A stretch of 64,000 nucleotides of DNA from Hyphomicrobium sp. CS1BSMeth3 (GCF_900117415.1 NZ_FPEI01000006.1:310001-374000); one strand, 5' to 3'. Shown: positions 32,229 to 41,438, numbered from the stretch's first letter. Numbers and translations: made by a program. The notes: generated from the sequence alone by a model not told the origin.

Positions 32229-32829
32229 CGTCGCCTCCCTCGGCAACGCGCAGAATGATAGCGAGCACCAGCTGGCCGATCCCGAACGGCAGCCCCATGG
32301 ACCAGGGCGAGAGCGTGCGCGTCTCGCTGGCCAGAGCGAGCACAGTGGCACCCGTAACAAAGTACCACGCGGCGGCGATGATGATGGTACGCGGCAGGAA
32401 GCGGACGGCCGCGAAGAGGCCAAGAGCAATCAGCATCTGCCACAATCCGGGAAGCAGCCAGAGTGCATCATCGGCCAGCCGCATCAGCACTGCAGCGATC
32501 ACCGCGCCTGCAGCTCCGACAGGGAGGAAATGCTCCACAGCACTGACAAGCATGGCATCGGCCAGGCCGGAATGCTGGCGGCGGGTGCGCGCACGCATCT
32601 CCACGCCGATCAGCACTGCCGAGACGGCCGCCACAGCGATCCAGACGCTAAGGAAGCTGACGGGATCCTGGTGCGGTAGAAGCTGCATGGACTGGGCCGC
32701 CGCCGCCGCGATCGAGAGCAAGCCGGTGGCCGCGATGACCGTCGGGCCAAATCCACGAAACGTCGTGCCGGCCGCAAGTTGAAGGCGGATGTTACCGATG
32801 TCCGCCAAGGCCTTGTGGAGATCGCTCAT
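32212..32829 (-). CDS. integral membrane protein of unknown function
   Basis: 205 residues with about six hydrophobic helices and the N-terminal motif LHKALADIGNIRLQLAAGTTFRGFGP, typical of small membrane proteins encoded with a winged-helix regulator. No catalytic motif is seen. ATG 32829 is chosen; a TTG at 32841 is in frame upstream. A perfect CTTTG-N5-CAAAG palindrome lies 16 bp before the start. It may be the sensor or the target of the regulator it is coupled to. Confidence 0.7.
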   Translation of the reverse strand: MSDLHKALADIGNIRLQLAAGTTFRGFGPTVIAATGLLSIAAAAAQSMQLLPHQDPVSFLSVWIAVAAVSAVLIGVEMRARTRRQHSGLADAMLVSAVEHFLPVGAAGAVIAAVLMRLADDALWLLPGLWQMLIALGLFAAVRFLPRTIIIAAAWYFVTGATVLALASETRTLSPWSMGLPFGIGQLVLAIILRVAEGGDDVEIR

Positions 32830-32844
32830 CTCTACATCCAATTA

Positions 32845-32859
32845 CTTTGCATTCCAAAG
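32845..32859. promoter_or_regulatory. operator palindrome before membrane protein/regulator operon
   Basis: CTTTG-CATTC-CAAAG, perfect 5-bp arms with a 5-bp spacer, in a TTACTTTGCATT context shared with the uppS site. Confidence 0.65.
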
Positions 32860-33427
32860 CATAGACGGCCGCGACGCGGAAGGCAAGTACCTTATGATTC
32901 GCCTCGCCAGTTCGGTCGGGCGTCGACATTTTCTCGTGTTGAGGATTGGAGCACGTCAGAGGGCAGAGGAAGCAGACATCCGGCGCATGTACAGATCAGA
33001 GCTCGGTGCTCGCTGCATTGCGAGCATCTGGCGACCAACATGGGTATAGCCCCTGGTCAGCCTCCCCGATCAGCTATCCGAGCTTTGAGCTTGCCGCTTT
33101 GGGCGCGTCAGTCTTTGCGTGCCGGCTCGCCCATGTCGCTGCGGCCGGCGAATAGGAATTGCCCCGGCTTGTGCCACTCACTCGCAGATATTCGTCGACG
33201 GCCTGACGAGGCTGGTCGGTCAGCTCAAACCGAACTGTCCGCCCGTCTTCTTCTGGCGGATAGTTGTGCCATCCATCGAGCAACCACTCGGGGCAACGTC
33301 ATCGATCTGGACTGCGACGACGTCACAATCACCAGCCGACGACCCGGAGCAGAAATCGCACGCAGCCGCCACCGTACTAGATCTCGATTTCTTAGTAGCC
33401 CGCCGGGCCAGGCCGGGGCGGCGATGG
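32860..33427. other. 568-bp intergenic region with recombinase scar
   Basis: No intact gene. The part at 33108-33330 is a frameshifted recombinase remnant (listed separately); 32860-33100 shows nothing supportable. Confidence 0.55.
33108..33330 (-). pseudogene. frameshifted tyrosine recombinase remnant
   Basis: Minus strand reads DCDVVAVQIDDVAPSGCSMD and then GTTIRQKKTG in one frame, shifts to RTVRFELTDQPRQAVDEYL in the next, and shifts again to HKPGQFLFAGRSDMGEPARKD. In order these match the middle of the XerD-like rhizobial recombinase (CDVVAL...DDVAPNG...RQKKTG-RPVRFELTDQTRQAVDDYL...KPGEFLF). It is the longest of four remnants in the window. Confidence 0.7.
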
Positions 33428-34441
33428 TCAAGCCGTCATTCGACGCACGATCTGAAACCCTAGATCGACAATGCGCTTGTGGGTCGCCTCGCCGTTGCCG
33501 CGGCGCAGGACAAGCCGTGCAGCTTCCTCACCAATGGCAAAGCCTGGAACACGGACGGTGGTCAGTGCGAGACCGTTCTCACTCGCCATTTCGAAGTCTC
33601 CGAATCCGGCAATGGCAATGTCGTCCGGAACCCTGAGGCCGCGCCGGCGCGCCTCCGAGAGCGCGCCCAGGGCAATGCTGTCGCTGGCGCAGAACACGGC
33701 CGTGGTGTCCTCCCAGCGCATCAAAAGATGCGCTAGTCCGCTCGCGCCTGCGCTCGGATCATCGCCGAGCCCGGCCACCGACGCGACACGCGGTGCATGA
33801 AGGCTGCGCGCAGCGAGAGCATCCTTGTAGCCGGCGCGGCGCAATTGACCGCGCCTGTCGAACGGGCTCGAGCGACCTATGAAGCCGATGCCCTTATGGC
33901 CTGCGTCCGCCAGGAACTCGGTCATGGCGTTGCCGGCTGCGCGGTTGGAGAAGCCGACAGCGCTGTCGATTGGTGCCTCGGGCAACTCCCACAACTCTAC
34001 GATCGGTATCCGCGCACGCTTCAACAAGCGGTTCGCCATGTCGGTATGCTGGGTGCTGGTCAGCACGAGGCCGTCAGGGCGGCGCGCCAGCATGGCGGCG
34101 ATGGAGTCAGCCTCGATTTCCGGCGTGTAGTTGGTTGTCGCCAGTAGGAGCTGATAGCCCTGCTCCCGCAGGGTCTGGGAAAGGCCATCCACCGTGGATG
34201 CGAAGAACGAGCCGCCGAGCGTCGAGACCAGGGCTCCGATGATCCGGCTGCGACGCGAGGACAAGGCTCCCGCAGCCTCGTCCGGCACGTAGCCCAGCTT
34301 GCGAATCGCTGCCTGCACGCGCCGGCACGTCTCAGGCCGCACCTTGTCGGGGGTGCGCAGCACGCGCGAGACTGTCATCGTTGACACCCTCGCCGCAGCC
34401 GCGACTTCGCTCATGCGCACCCAACTGCGCTTGTCTGCCAC
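33428..34441 (-). CDS. LacI-family regulator
   Basis: 337 residues. The N-terminal helix-turn-helix and hinge (MSEVAAAARVSTMTVSRVLRTPDKVRPETCRRVQAAIRKLGYVPDEAA) precede a periplasmic-binding-protein-like sensor domain (IIGALVSTLGGSFFASTVDGL, AVFCASDSIALGAL). It is closest in style to the GntR/IdnR branch. It is divergent from the PhyH/TRAP cluster, and a perfect LacI-type palindrome lies between them, so it should repress that cluster until its ligand appears. Confidence 0.92.
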   Translation of the reverse strand: MADKRSWVRMSEVAAAARVSTMTVSRVLRTPDKVRPETCRRVQAAIRKLGYVPDEAAGALSSRRSRIIGALVSTLGGSFFASTVDGLSQTLREQGYQLLLATTNYTPEIEADSIAAMLARRPDGLVLTSTQHTDMANRLLKRARIPIVELWELPEAPIDSAVGFSNRAAGNAMTEFLADAGHKGIGFIGRSSPFDRRGQLRRAGYKDALAARSLHAPRVASVAGLGDDPSAGASGLAHLLMRWEDTTAVFCASDSIALGALSEARRRGLRVPDDIAIAGFGDFEMASENGLALTTVRVPGFAIGEEAARLVLRRGNGEATHKRIVDLGFQIVRRMTA

Positions 34442-34499
34442 TTAAGGCCTCACCTTTCAAAGTCCCGCAGGAGCCGGCGTTGACATATCAGCGAGGGCA

Positions 34500-34515
34500 A
34501 TGTTAGCGATAACAT
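34500..34515. promoter_or_regulatory. LacI-type operator
   Basis: ATGTTA-GCGA-TAACAT is a perfect palindrome with a central CG, the form bound by LacI/GntR-family repressors. It lies 43 bp before the PhyH start and 59 bp before lacI. Confidence 0.75.
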
Positions 34516-34557
34516 AAATAAAAATCTCAATTTCAAATCCGGTTCGGGAGGACGCCC

Positions 34558-35454
34558 ATGCTCAGCAAGGAGCAGATCGAGTTCTACAACGAGAACGGCT
34601 ATCTGATGGTGGAGAACGTTCTCACCCCGGATCAGCTCGCGCGCTTGCGCGAAATCTCCTACGACTTCATCGACAAATCGAGAGCCGTCACCACGAGCGA
34701 CGATGTGTTCGATCTCGATGAAGGTCATTCGGCTCAGACGCCCAAGCTCACGCGCATCAAGCTGCCGCACAAGCAGCATCCCTATTATTGGGAGATCGCG
34801 AAGAACTCGCGCATCACCGAGGTGCTCCGCCAGCTCCTGGGTCCCGATGTGCTGCTGCAGACCTCCAAGCTCAACACCAAGGCCCCCGGCGGCGGCGCGG
34901 CTGTGGAATGGCATCAGGACTGGGCCTTCTATCCGCACACCAACGACGACATTCTTGCCTGCGGTGTCATGCTGGAGGATGTCGACCTCGTAAACGGTCC
35001 GCTGCAGGTGATTCCAGGCTCTCACAAAGGCCCCGTCCTCAGCCACAACAACAAGGACGGCGTGTTCTGCGGCGCCATCGATCCCGAAGATCCCGACTTC
35101 CACTCCAAGCAGGCCGTGACGCTGACCGGCAAGGCAGGCAGCATGACCGTGCATCATGCGCGGACGCTGCACGGCTCGGCCCCGAACCGCAGTGATCGCG
35201 CGCGCCTTCTCCTGTTCTACGAGTGCCTGGCGGCTGACGCCTGGCCGCTCGCCGGCGCGAGCTCTTACATGCATCGCCTTAGCGCCAAGGACTTCCTGGC
35301 CGACCTCGAAGCGCGCACGATCATCGGCAAGCCATCGCTTGTTCCGCGTATGGAGGCGGTTCCGGTCGTCCTTCCCCTGCCGCCGGCACCCGATGCCGGC
35401 TCCATCTTCAAGACGCAGAAGACCGGCGGCGCCAAGACCGCGTTCGCGGCTTGA
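34558..35454 (+). CDS. phytanoyl-CoA dioxygenase (PhyH) family protein
   Basis: 298 residues. A cupin-fold Fe(II)/2-oxoglutarate oxygenase with iron ligands His119-x-Asp121 (EWHQDW) and His205 (TLHGSAPNRS); Arg214 or Arg216 would bind 2-oxoglutarate. It hydroxylates a small organic substrate in the cytoplasm. The RBS is GGGAGGA. It is the first gene of a cluster with a TRAP transporter 54 bp downstream, so its substrate is probably the imported acid. The C-terminal 30 residues are Pro/Ala-rich and probably disordered. Confidence 0.88.
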   Translation: MLSKEQIEFYNENGYLMVENVLTPDQLARLREISYDFIDKSRAVTTSDDVFDLDEGHSAQTPKLTRIKLPHKQHPYYWEIAKNSRITEVLRQLLGPDVLLQTSKLNTKAPGGGAAVEWHQDWAFYPHTNDDILACGVMLEDVDLVNGPLQVIPGSHKGPVLSHNNKDGVFCGAIDPEDPDFHSKQAVTLTGKAGSMTVHHARTLHGSAPNRSDRARLLLFYECLAADAWPLAGASSYMHRLSAKDFLADLEARTIIGKPSLVPRMEAVPVVLPLPPAPDAGSIFKTQKTGGAKTAFAA

Positions 35455-35508
35455 AAAACCGCTATCCGGCGGTCGCTAAAAAACGAAAAACGTACGGGAG
35501 GATTGTCC

Positions 35509-36495
35509 ATGCGTAGCATCAAGTCGTTGTCGACTATCGCAGTCGTGGGTTTGTCGATGCTGCTGCTGCCGGCCGCGGCATCGGCCCAGAAGACACTGAC
35601 ATTCGGCGGATCCGACGCCATCGGCTCGTTGCTCGATCGCCAGAACGTGCTCTTCACCAAGCTCGTCAACGAACGCGCGGCGGGCAAGCTCAAGATCAAC
35701 TTCATCCAGGGCGAGCAGCTCGGCAACGATCAGCAGGTGATCGAGCAAATGATCGCCGGCTCGGTCCACATCTACGGTGATGTGCTCGATTGGTACGCCA
35801 ACTGGGTGAAGGACTTCGCCATCATGGGCTGGGGTTTCACCTTCCGCGATGTGGCTCACCTGCAGAAGTTCACCGAGAGCGCGCCTTATCAGAAGCTCGC
35901 CGATGAGCTGCGCGCCAAGCAGGGCATCCGCATCCTGGCGGCGTCGGCAACCCAGCCGCGCGTCATGTTCGCCAACAAGCCGATCACGAAGCTCGATGAC
36001 ATCTCGGGCATCAAGATGCGCGTGCCCGAGATCAAAGTATATGTGAAGCTCTGGGAGACGCTGGGCGCCCGCCCGAGCCGTCTTGCCTGGGCGGAAGTGT
36101 TCCTCGGCCTCAAGAACGGCGTTGTCGACGCGGCGGAAGGGCCCGTCTCGGCCGCCTTCTCCGCGAAGTTCCACGAGGCGGCGAAGCACGTCATCCGCAC
36201 TGATCACATCTACTCATCGGCGCACATCACCATCAACGAGAAGGCCTACCAGGAGCTCAGCCCGGAGCTGCAGAAGATCCTGGTGGCGGCGGCCAAGGAG
36301 GCTGTGGATTGGGCGCGCGACCAGTCGGCAAAGGAGACCGAGGAGGTCATGTCCAAGATGGCGGCAGCCGGTGCCACTGTGCACAAGGTCGACATCACGG
36401 CAATCCAGGCACGCTCGCAGCAGGCCGTCGCCGACATGGAGAAAGACGGCGCCTGGTCGCCAGGCCTCTGGAAAGCGATCCAGGAAATCAAGTAG
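35509..36495 (+). CDS. dctP: TRAP transporter substrate-binding protein
   Basis: 328 residues with a signal peptide ending at AASAQ. The DctP-fold features GEQLGNDQQVIEQMIAGSVHIYGD, ITKLDDISGIKMRVPE and the Arg in MRVPEIKVY, which pairs with a substrate carboxylate, are present. WAEVFLGLKNGVVDAAEGP is also typical. ATG 35509 follows GGGAGGATT. It belongs with the DctQ and DctM genes that follow and carries an organic acid whose identity is unknown. Confidence 0.9.
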   Translation: MRSIKSLSTIAVVGLSMLLLPAAASAQKTLTFGGSDAIGSLLDRQNVLFTKLVNERAAGKLKINFIQGEQLGNDQQVIEQMIAGSVHIYGDVLDWYANWVKDFAIMGWGFTFRDVAHLQKFTESAPYQKLADELRAKQGIRILAASATQPRVMFANKPITKLDDISGIKMRVPEIKVYVKLWETLGARPSRLAWAEVFLGLKNGVVDAAEGPVSAAFSAKFHEAAKHVIRTDHIYSSAHITINEKAYQELSPELQKILVAAAKEAVDWARDQSAKETEEVMSKMAAAGATVHKVDITAIQARSQQAVADMEKDGAWSPGLWKAIQEIK

Positions 36496-36562
36496 CGCAG
36501 CGTCGTTTGCGGTCCTTGCTCTTCGGCGCTTGAGTAGCGAGGGCTTACCGGGGGATCGAGCC

Positions 36563-37126
36563 ATGGCTTTCTCGCTGCGCCTCTTCCGGCGCGTCCTCCA
36601 ATACATTGGTCACGTCGAGCGCTGGCTCGGCGTGACCTTGATCGCCATCATGGTGATCGCCATTACCACGCAGGTGTTCACGCGCTACGTCTTCAATCGC
36701 CCGATCATCTGGGTCGAGGAGCTGGCGACCTACTCGTTCATCTGGAGTGCCTTCATCGGCGCCAGCCTGGGCCTGAAGTACGGCCGCCATATCAAGATCG
36801 AGACCTTCGTCGACTATCTGCCCGATCACGCCAAGGCAGCAAGCCGCATCCTCGTCAATCTGATCGTCATTGCGATCATGTGGATGCTCGTGCGCGAGGT
36901 CGGCAAGATCATCGACATCGAGAGCCGCTCGACGTCCGTCTCTCTGCCATGGCCCGTGCCGCGGGCATGGTTCTATTCGATCCCGCTCGCCGCCTCGTGC
37001 GTCTCCATGCTGGCGACGTGCGTCTATCTCGTGCTCGTCGAGGTCGCGACGCTCGCTGGTGCAAAAGGAGTAGACGCGAAGGAGGGTGTCATGGGGCTGC
37101 CTCCTTCGGAGCAAAGTCACATCTGA
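36563..37126 (+). CDS. dctQ: TRAP transporter small permease
   Basis: 187 residues, four transmembrane helices, with the family motifs QVFTRYVFNRPIIWVEELATY and GRHIKIETFVDYLP. It forms the TRAP membrane unit with DctM. The start is 67 bp after dctP. Confidence 0.9.
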   Translation: MAFSLRLFRRVLQYIGHVERWLGVTLIAIMVIAITTQVFTRYVFNRPIIWVEELATYSFIWSAFIGASLGLKYGRHIKIETFVDYLPDHAKAASRILVNLIVIAIMWMLVREVGKIIDIESRSTSVSLPWPVPRAWFYSIPLAASCVSMLATCVYLVLVEVATLAGAKGVDAKEGVMGLPPSEQSHI

Positions 37127-37136
37127 GGGCGCGCGC

Positions 37137-38426
37137 GTGGATTTTTCCATTCTGCTGATGTTCGCGGTATTCGGCGCCCTGATCGCCATCGAGGTGCCGA
37201 TCGCCTTCGCGCTCGCGGGTAGCGCGCTGCTCTACCTGATCCTCAATCCCGTCGTGCCTCTTACCATCGTCGTGCAGCGCATGGCGCCCGGCATCGACAG
37301 CTTTCCCTTGCTGGCCGTGCCGTTGTTCATACTCGCCGGCCAGCTTTTGAACACCTCGGGAATCGCCGCGCGCATATTCCATTTCGCGCACGCCCTGGTT
37401 GGTCACATCAGAGGCGGCCTCGCCCACTGCAACATCGTCGCCAGCATGATTTTCTCGTCGATGTCGGGCGTAGCGCAGGCCGATGCCGCCGGTCTCGGTC
37501 TCATCGAGGTCAAGGCTATGCGCGAGCGCGGCTTCGATCCGGCATTCGCGGCAGCGGTCAGCGCGGCCTCGGCCACGATCGGGCCGATCATTCCGCCGAG
37601 CGTGATCATGGTGATCTACGGCCTGATGGCCCAGGTCTCGGTGGCCGACCTTTTCCTAGCGGGCATCCTGCCAGGCATCCTCATGGGCGTGGCGATGATG
37701 GGTATGGTCTATTTCCTGGCCGTGACGGGGCGCGTGCATTGCCCAGTGGAGCGGCGGGCGACCCTGGCCGAGCTGTCGCAGTCGTTCCTGGCCGGATTGC
37801 CGGCATTCCTTGCACCCATCGTGCTGGTCGGCGGCTTGATGCTCGGCATTGCAACGCCCACCGAGCTCGGTGCCTTGACGGTCGTCTATGCCATCGCGCT
37901 GGGTTTCTGGTATCGCGAGCTCACCTGGAAAATGGTGTTCGACGCCATAAACGAGACCCTCATTTTCTGCGGCGTCCTCGTCTTCATCATCGCCGCAGCC
38001 GTGCCGTTCGGATGGCTCATCTCGTTTACACGCCTGCCGGCAGAGCTGTCGGCCGTGGTGCTGCAATTCACGCAGGACCCTGTCGTCGTCCTTGCCATCA
38101 TCAACGTGCTGCTGCTGTTCCTCGGCTGCTTCATGGAGACGACGGCGATCCTTCTGATCGTCACGCCGACGCTGCTGCCCATCATCCTCGCGGTCGGAAT
38201 CGATCCTGTACACTTCGGCATCATCATCTCGCTGAACCTGATTGTCGGCGCCATAACGCCGCCCTTCGGGGTGATCCTGTTCATCTTGAAGGATATTGCC
38301 AAGATCACGTTTGCGCAGATGGTGCGTGCGGTGCTGCCGTTCTATATCCCGCTGGGAATTGCGTTGCTGATCATCACCTACTGGCCTGGGTTCGTTTTGT
38401 TCGTGCCGTCGCTGTTCAAAGGTTGA
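37137..38426 (+). CDS. dctM: TRAP transporter large permease
   Basis: 429 residues and about 11-12 helices, with DctM motifs such as FPLLAVPLFILAGQLLNTSG, SAASATIGPIIPPSVIMVIY and NLIVGAITPPFGV. The GTG start at 37137 follows GAGGG and lies 10 bp after dctQ. It drives sodium- or proton-coupled uptake of the ligand delivered by DctP. Confidence 0.92.
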   Translation: MDFSILLMFAVFGALIAIEVPIAFALAGSALLYLILNPVVPLTIVVQRMAPGIDSFPLLAVPLFILAGQLLNTSGIAARIFHFAHALVGHIRGGLAHCNIVASMIFSSMSGVAQADAAGLGLIEVKAMRERGFDPAFAAAVSAASATIGPIIPPSVIMVIYGLMAQVSVADLFLAGILPGILMGVAMMGMVYFLAVTGRVHCPVERRATLAELSQSFLAGLPAFLAPIVLVGGLMLGIATPTELGALTVVYAIALGFWYRELTWKMVFDAINETLIFCGVLVFIIAAAVPFGWLISFTRLPAELSAVVLQFTQDPVVVLAIINVLLLFLGCFMETTAILLIVTPTLLPIILAVGIDPVHFGIIISLNLIVGAITPPFGVILFILKDIAKITFAQMVRAVLPFYIPLGIALLIITYWPGFVLFVPSLFKG

Positions 38427-39016
38427 ACGATTTCCACTTGGCTAAGAGCCGCCATAGCCTAGTGGCAGGCGCAGTCGGGACACAGCGCGCCGCCGCGAGC
38501 TCGAAGCCGCTCGTACGTTGCCTCGTTGTCCGCTGCGAGGCGGTCGACCTACGGAGGATCGCCAGTTGCCCGAATAAGCACCAGATTGAACGCGTACATA
38601 CTTTGTCTTTTGGCGGCTGCAATAGCGGGCCTTGATGCGTTGCCGCTCAAAGACTGAAAGCACGATACGGCCATTGTGCCGATGTCGACCGGCTGCAGCC
38701 GCGATAGTTCGGTTCGGTTCTCTTCGGCAGGTTCCGAAGTATGACCGGACGTCATACCCGATGTGTCAGCGGTCACGCCGCTGAGCCAGCCGATGTGTGC
38801 AAACTCCGCAGAGCGCCGCAGTGCCTCGACGCAACATCCCAGAAGCAGAAGATCTGCTCCTCAAACTGACGGCGCCGGGTATGCAGTCGGCCAAGTCCGC
38901 TAAGCGGGCTTCACGTACGGAATTTAGGCAGACGACACACTCCCTTCCGCCAGCTTCTCGCGCCTTCGGTGCTGTGGCGGCCGCTGTTCAAGGTGTAGCA
39001 AGCACTGCAGGCCATA
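38427..39016. other. 590-bp intergenic region, no gene recognised
   Basis: No reading frame here shows a recognisable domain or RBS. The region separates the TRAP cluster from the IclR cluster and is probably decayed sequence plus the iclR upstream region. Confidence 0.5.
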
Positions 39017-39033
39017 ATTCTGCAATGTAGAAC
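39017..39033. promoter_or_regulatory. IclR-type operator, distal site at iclR
   Basis: ATTCTGC-AAT-GTAGAAC, one mismatch from GTTCTRC-N3-GTAGAAC. Its centre is exactly 85 bp from the proximal site. Confidence 0.7.
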
Positions 39034-39101
39034 GCAGTAGTGGAGTGATCTGCTTCTTCACTTGACCACAATGGTTCAGCTCCGCATGATATCCTTAGGT
39101 C

Positions 39102-39118
39102 GTTCTACGGAGCAGAAC
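39102..39118. promoter_or_regulatory. IclR-type operator, proximal site at iclR
   Basis: GTTCTAC-GGA-GCAGAAC, an imperfect palindrome just before ATG 39125. It supports that start over the ones further upstream and suggests autorepression. Confidence 0.7.
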
Positions 39119-39124
39119 ACAAGG

Positions 39125-39928
39125 ATGGTAGTCGACAGAAACCGGTTTATTGCGTCAGCCGCAGGAACGTTCGAACTCCTGGAGGTTTTTGGGGAACACC
39201 CAGGCCAGATGTCGCTCTCGGCACTCGCGGCTAAGGTTGGCAGGCCCAAGAGCAGTGTGCATCGCGGATTGGCGACATTGATCGGCATCGGCTTTGTCGA
39301 GCAGGATCCGACCACCTCGCATTACCGATTGACGTTGAAGACGTGGCGGATCGGGATGGCTGCGCTCGCAGATTTTGATCTCGTGACATTGGCGCGCCCG
39401 CATCTCGAAAGGCTCATGGCTGCCGCCGATGAGACCGTGCATCTCTCGATGCTCGATCCTTCCGGCGACGTGATCTACGTCTCGAAGGTCGAGAGCGCAC
39501 GGTCGATCCGCGTGCAGACGCAGCTCGGAAAACTCAACCCGTCGCATTTGACGGCGACCGGACGGGCGATCCTCGCCTTTCGGAAGGACATGGCCGACAA
39601 GGTTCTTGCTCGACCACTCAAGCCAGTGACGTCCCTCAGCATCGTCGATCCGAAGCGCATTCGAACCGCCTTAGATGACGTGGTGCGCAAGGGGGTCGCG
39701 GTTACAAAGGGCGAGAACCACGTCGAGATGGGCGGTATCGCTGCCCCCATACGGGATCACAGCGGAGAGGTGGTCGCGTCGTGCGGCGTCGCCATTCCGA
39801 TATTCCGTATGGACCGAAAGCTCATCGAGCGGTGCGCGCCTTTCGTCATTAGCGCTGCGACCGCAATCTCCGAGAAGCTCGGTCACCAGCCTGATGTTCG
39901 TTTGACCAAGCGGTACGGAACGTCCTGA
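39125..39928 (+). CDS. IclR-family regulator
   Basis: 267 residues from ATG 39125. Winged helix MSLSALAAKVGRPKSSVHRGLATLIGIGFVEQD and a C-terminal effector domain (TGRAILAFRKD, CGVAIPIFRMD). In-frame starts at 39071 (ATG) and 39062 (TTG) would place the proximal operator inside the gene and give an unusual N-terminus, so 39125 is preferred and gives the usual family length. It is followed by one base and then the acyl-CoA synthetase gene, so it heads the catabolic operon. The same operators occur before the second binding-protein gene at 47.2 kb. Confidence 0.88.
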   Translation: MVVDRNRFIASAAGTFELLEVFGEHPGQMSLSALAAKVGRPKSSVHRGLATLIGIGFVEQDPTTSHYRLTLKTWRIGMAALADFDLVTLARPHLERLMAAADETVHLSMLDPSGDVIYVSKVESARSIRVQTQLGKLNPSHLTATGRAILAFRKDMADKVLARPLKPVTSLSIVDPKRIRTALDDVVRKGVAVTKGENHVEMGGIAAPIRDHSGEVVASCGVAIPIFRMDRKLIERCAPFVISAATAISEKLGHQPDVRLTKRYGTS

Positions 39929-39929
39929 G

Positions 39930-41438
39930 ATGCATGTCAGGGCCGCTAGCACCGTCGTGGGTGAGATCGGCCGCCATTGGTCACGCATTTCGCCGCATGC
40001 AATCGCATTGGAAGATGGCTCGGCAGCCCTCACCTATCTCCAGCTGTACGAGCGTGTGGAGAGTCTCGCCGCGCGATTAGTTCGCAAGGGAATTCGTCAG
40101 GGTAATGTCGTCTCGGCGCTCTTGCCGAACAGCTGCGATTGCATCGTGGCCGTTCTCGCCGCCGCGCGCGCCGGCGCCACGTTCTGTCCACTCAATCCGC
40201 GTTTTACTGCGCGCGAGCTAGCCCGCCTCATGCGGGTCGCCAAGCCTCGGGCGGTGCTCGTCGACTGCCACCGTCATCCTGCGCTCTCAGATCCTGCGCT
40301 ACTGGAACTCTGCCGTGAAGGCCTCATCGTCCACCTCGACGCGGACGAAGCGTCGCCTATCGTCCCGCTTCCCTCGGTCGATCCAGCGGATTTCTTTAGC
40401 CTGATGTTTACGTCCGGTACGACTGGAGAGCCGAAGGGCGCCCTGGCGACACACGCGGCGCGCGTGGCCTGGATCTCCAGCGGCATCTCCGAGTATGGCG
40501 TGACGCGCGACGATTTCTATCTCAGCGCCATGCCGCTCGTGCACTCAGCGGGATTGACGCTGGCGCTGATCCACCTTGAGGCCGGCGCGCGCGTGCGCAT
40601 CATGCCGCGCTTCGATGCGAAAGCGTTCCTTCGTCTCATCTCGGATCAGAAAATAACATCGGCGCTCGCGGTCCCGACGATGCTAGCGATGCTCCTAACG
40701 GAGCTCGATGACGGCTGCGGGAAATACGAGTTATCGGGCCTGCGTCGGCTTATAACGTGCGGCGCGCCATTGTCGCAGACAACAAAGAGCGCGGTTCTGA
40801 AGGGCCTCTCGTCACGTCTCTACGATTTCTACGGATCTACCGAATCCAATAGTATGACGGTGCTGCGCCCAAGCGATCAGTTGCGCAAGCCGCGCTCGGT
40901 TGGCAAGCCCTTCCCCGGCGTAACGATCAGGATCTCGGGCCCCTCCGGCGAGGCGCTATCATCGCAGCAGGTCGGTGAGATCTGGAGCTGCAATCCATCC
41001 ACGATGAGCCGCTATCTTGATGCGCCGGAGGCGACAGCCGCTGCCTTCTCCGGCCAGTGGTACCGCACCGGCGATCTCGGATATCTCGACGACGAAGGCT
41101 ACCTTCATCTCGCCGGCCGCGCGCAAGAGATGATCATCAGCGGCGGCATGAATATCTATCCCTCGGAAATAGAAGGCGTCTTGATGGAACATCCCGATGT
41201 CCGCGACTGCGCGGTAGTGGGGATGGCTGACGAGACATGGGGCCAACTGGTGAAGGCCTATATCGCACCTCGCGGCGAGGCCCGTCCAACGCTCGGCGAG
41301 ATGCAAGCGCACTGCAAACGGCAATTGGCTGATTTCAAGAAGCCGAGGCAAATCGAGATCGTTACCGAGATCCCGCGCAATGCAGGAGGCAAAGTCGTCA
41401 AATCAGCTCTGACGAATGCGTCGGCCCATCCGGCATGA
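39930..41438 (+). CDS. AMP-forming acyl-CoA synthetase
   Basis: 502 residues. P-loop FTSGTTGEPKG, acyl-adenylate motif YGSTES, YRTGDLGYLDDEGYLHLAGRA and the C-terminal catalytic Lys in NAGGKVVK are intact. It activates a carboxylic acid to its CoA thioester in two steps. The ATG begins one base after the iclR stop. With the ABC importer and LLM monooxygenase downstream it would take an imported or oxidised acid into a CoA-dependent pathway. The substrate cannot be told from sequence. Confidence 0.92.
   Translation: MHVRAASTVVGEIGRHWSRISPHAIALEDGSAALTYLQLYERVESLAARLVRKGIRQGNVVSALLPNSCDCIVAVLAAARAGATFCPLNPRFTARELARLMRVAKPRAVLVDCHRHPALSDPALLELCREGLIVHLDADEASPIVPLPSVDPADFFSLMFTSGTTGEPKGALATHAARVAWISSGISEYGVTRDDFYLSAMPLVHSAGLTLALIHLEAGARVRIMPRFDAKAFLRLISDQKITSALAVPTMLAMLLTELDDGCGKYELSGLRRLITCGAPLSQTTKSAVLKGLSSRLYDFYGSTESNSMTVLRPSDQLRKPRSVGKPFPGVTIRISGPSGEALSSQQVGEIWSCNPSTMSRYLDAPEATAAAFSGQWYRTGDLGYLDDEGYLHLAGRAQEMIISGGMNIYPSEIEGVLMEHPDVRDCAVVGMADETWGQLVKAYIAPRGEARPTLGEMQAHCKRQLADFKKPRQIEIVTEIPRNAGGKVVKSALTNASAHPA

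Noticed and set aside
38427-39016. Small minus-strand frames after dctM
   Set aside because: No RBS or recognisable domain; composition looks like decayed sequence.
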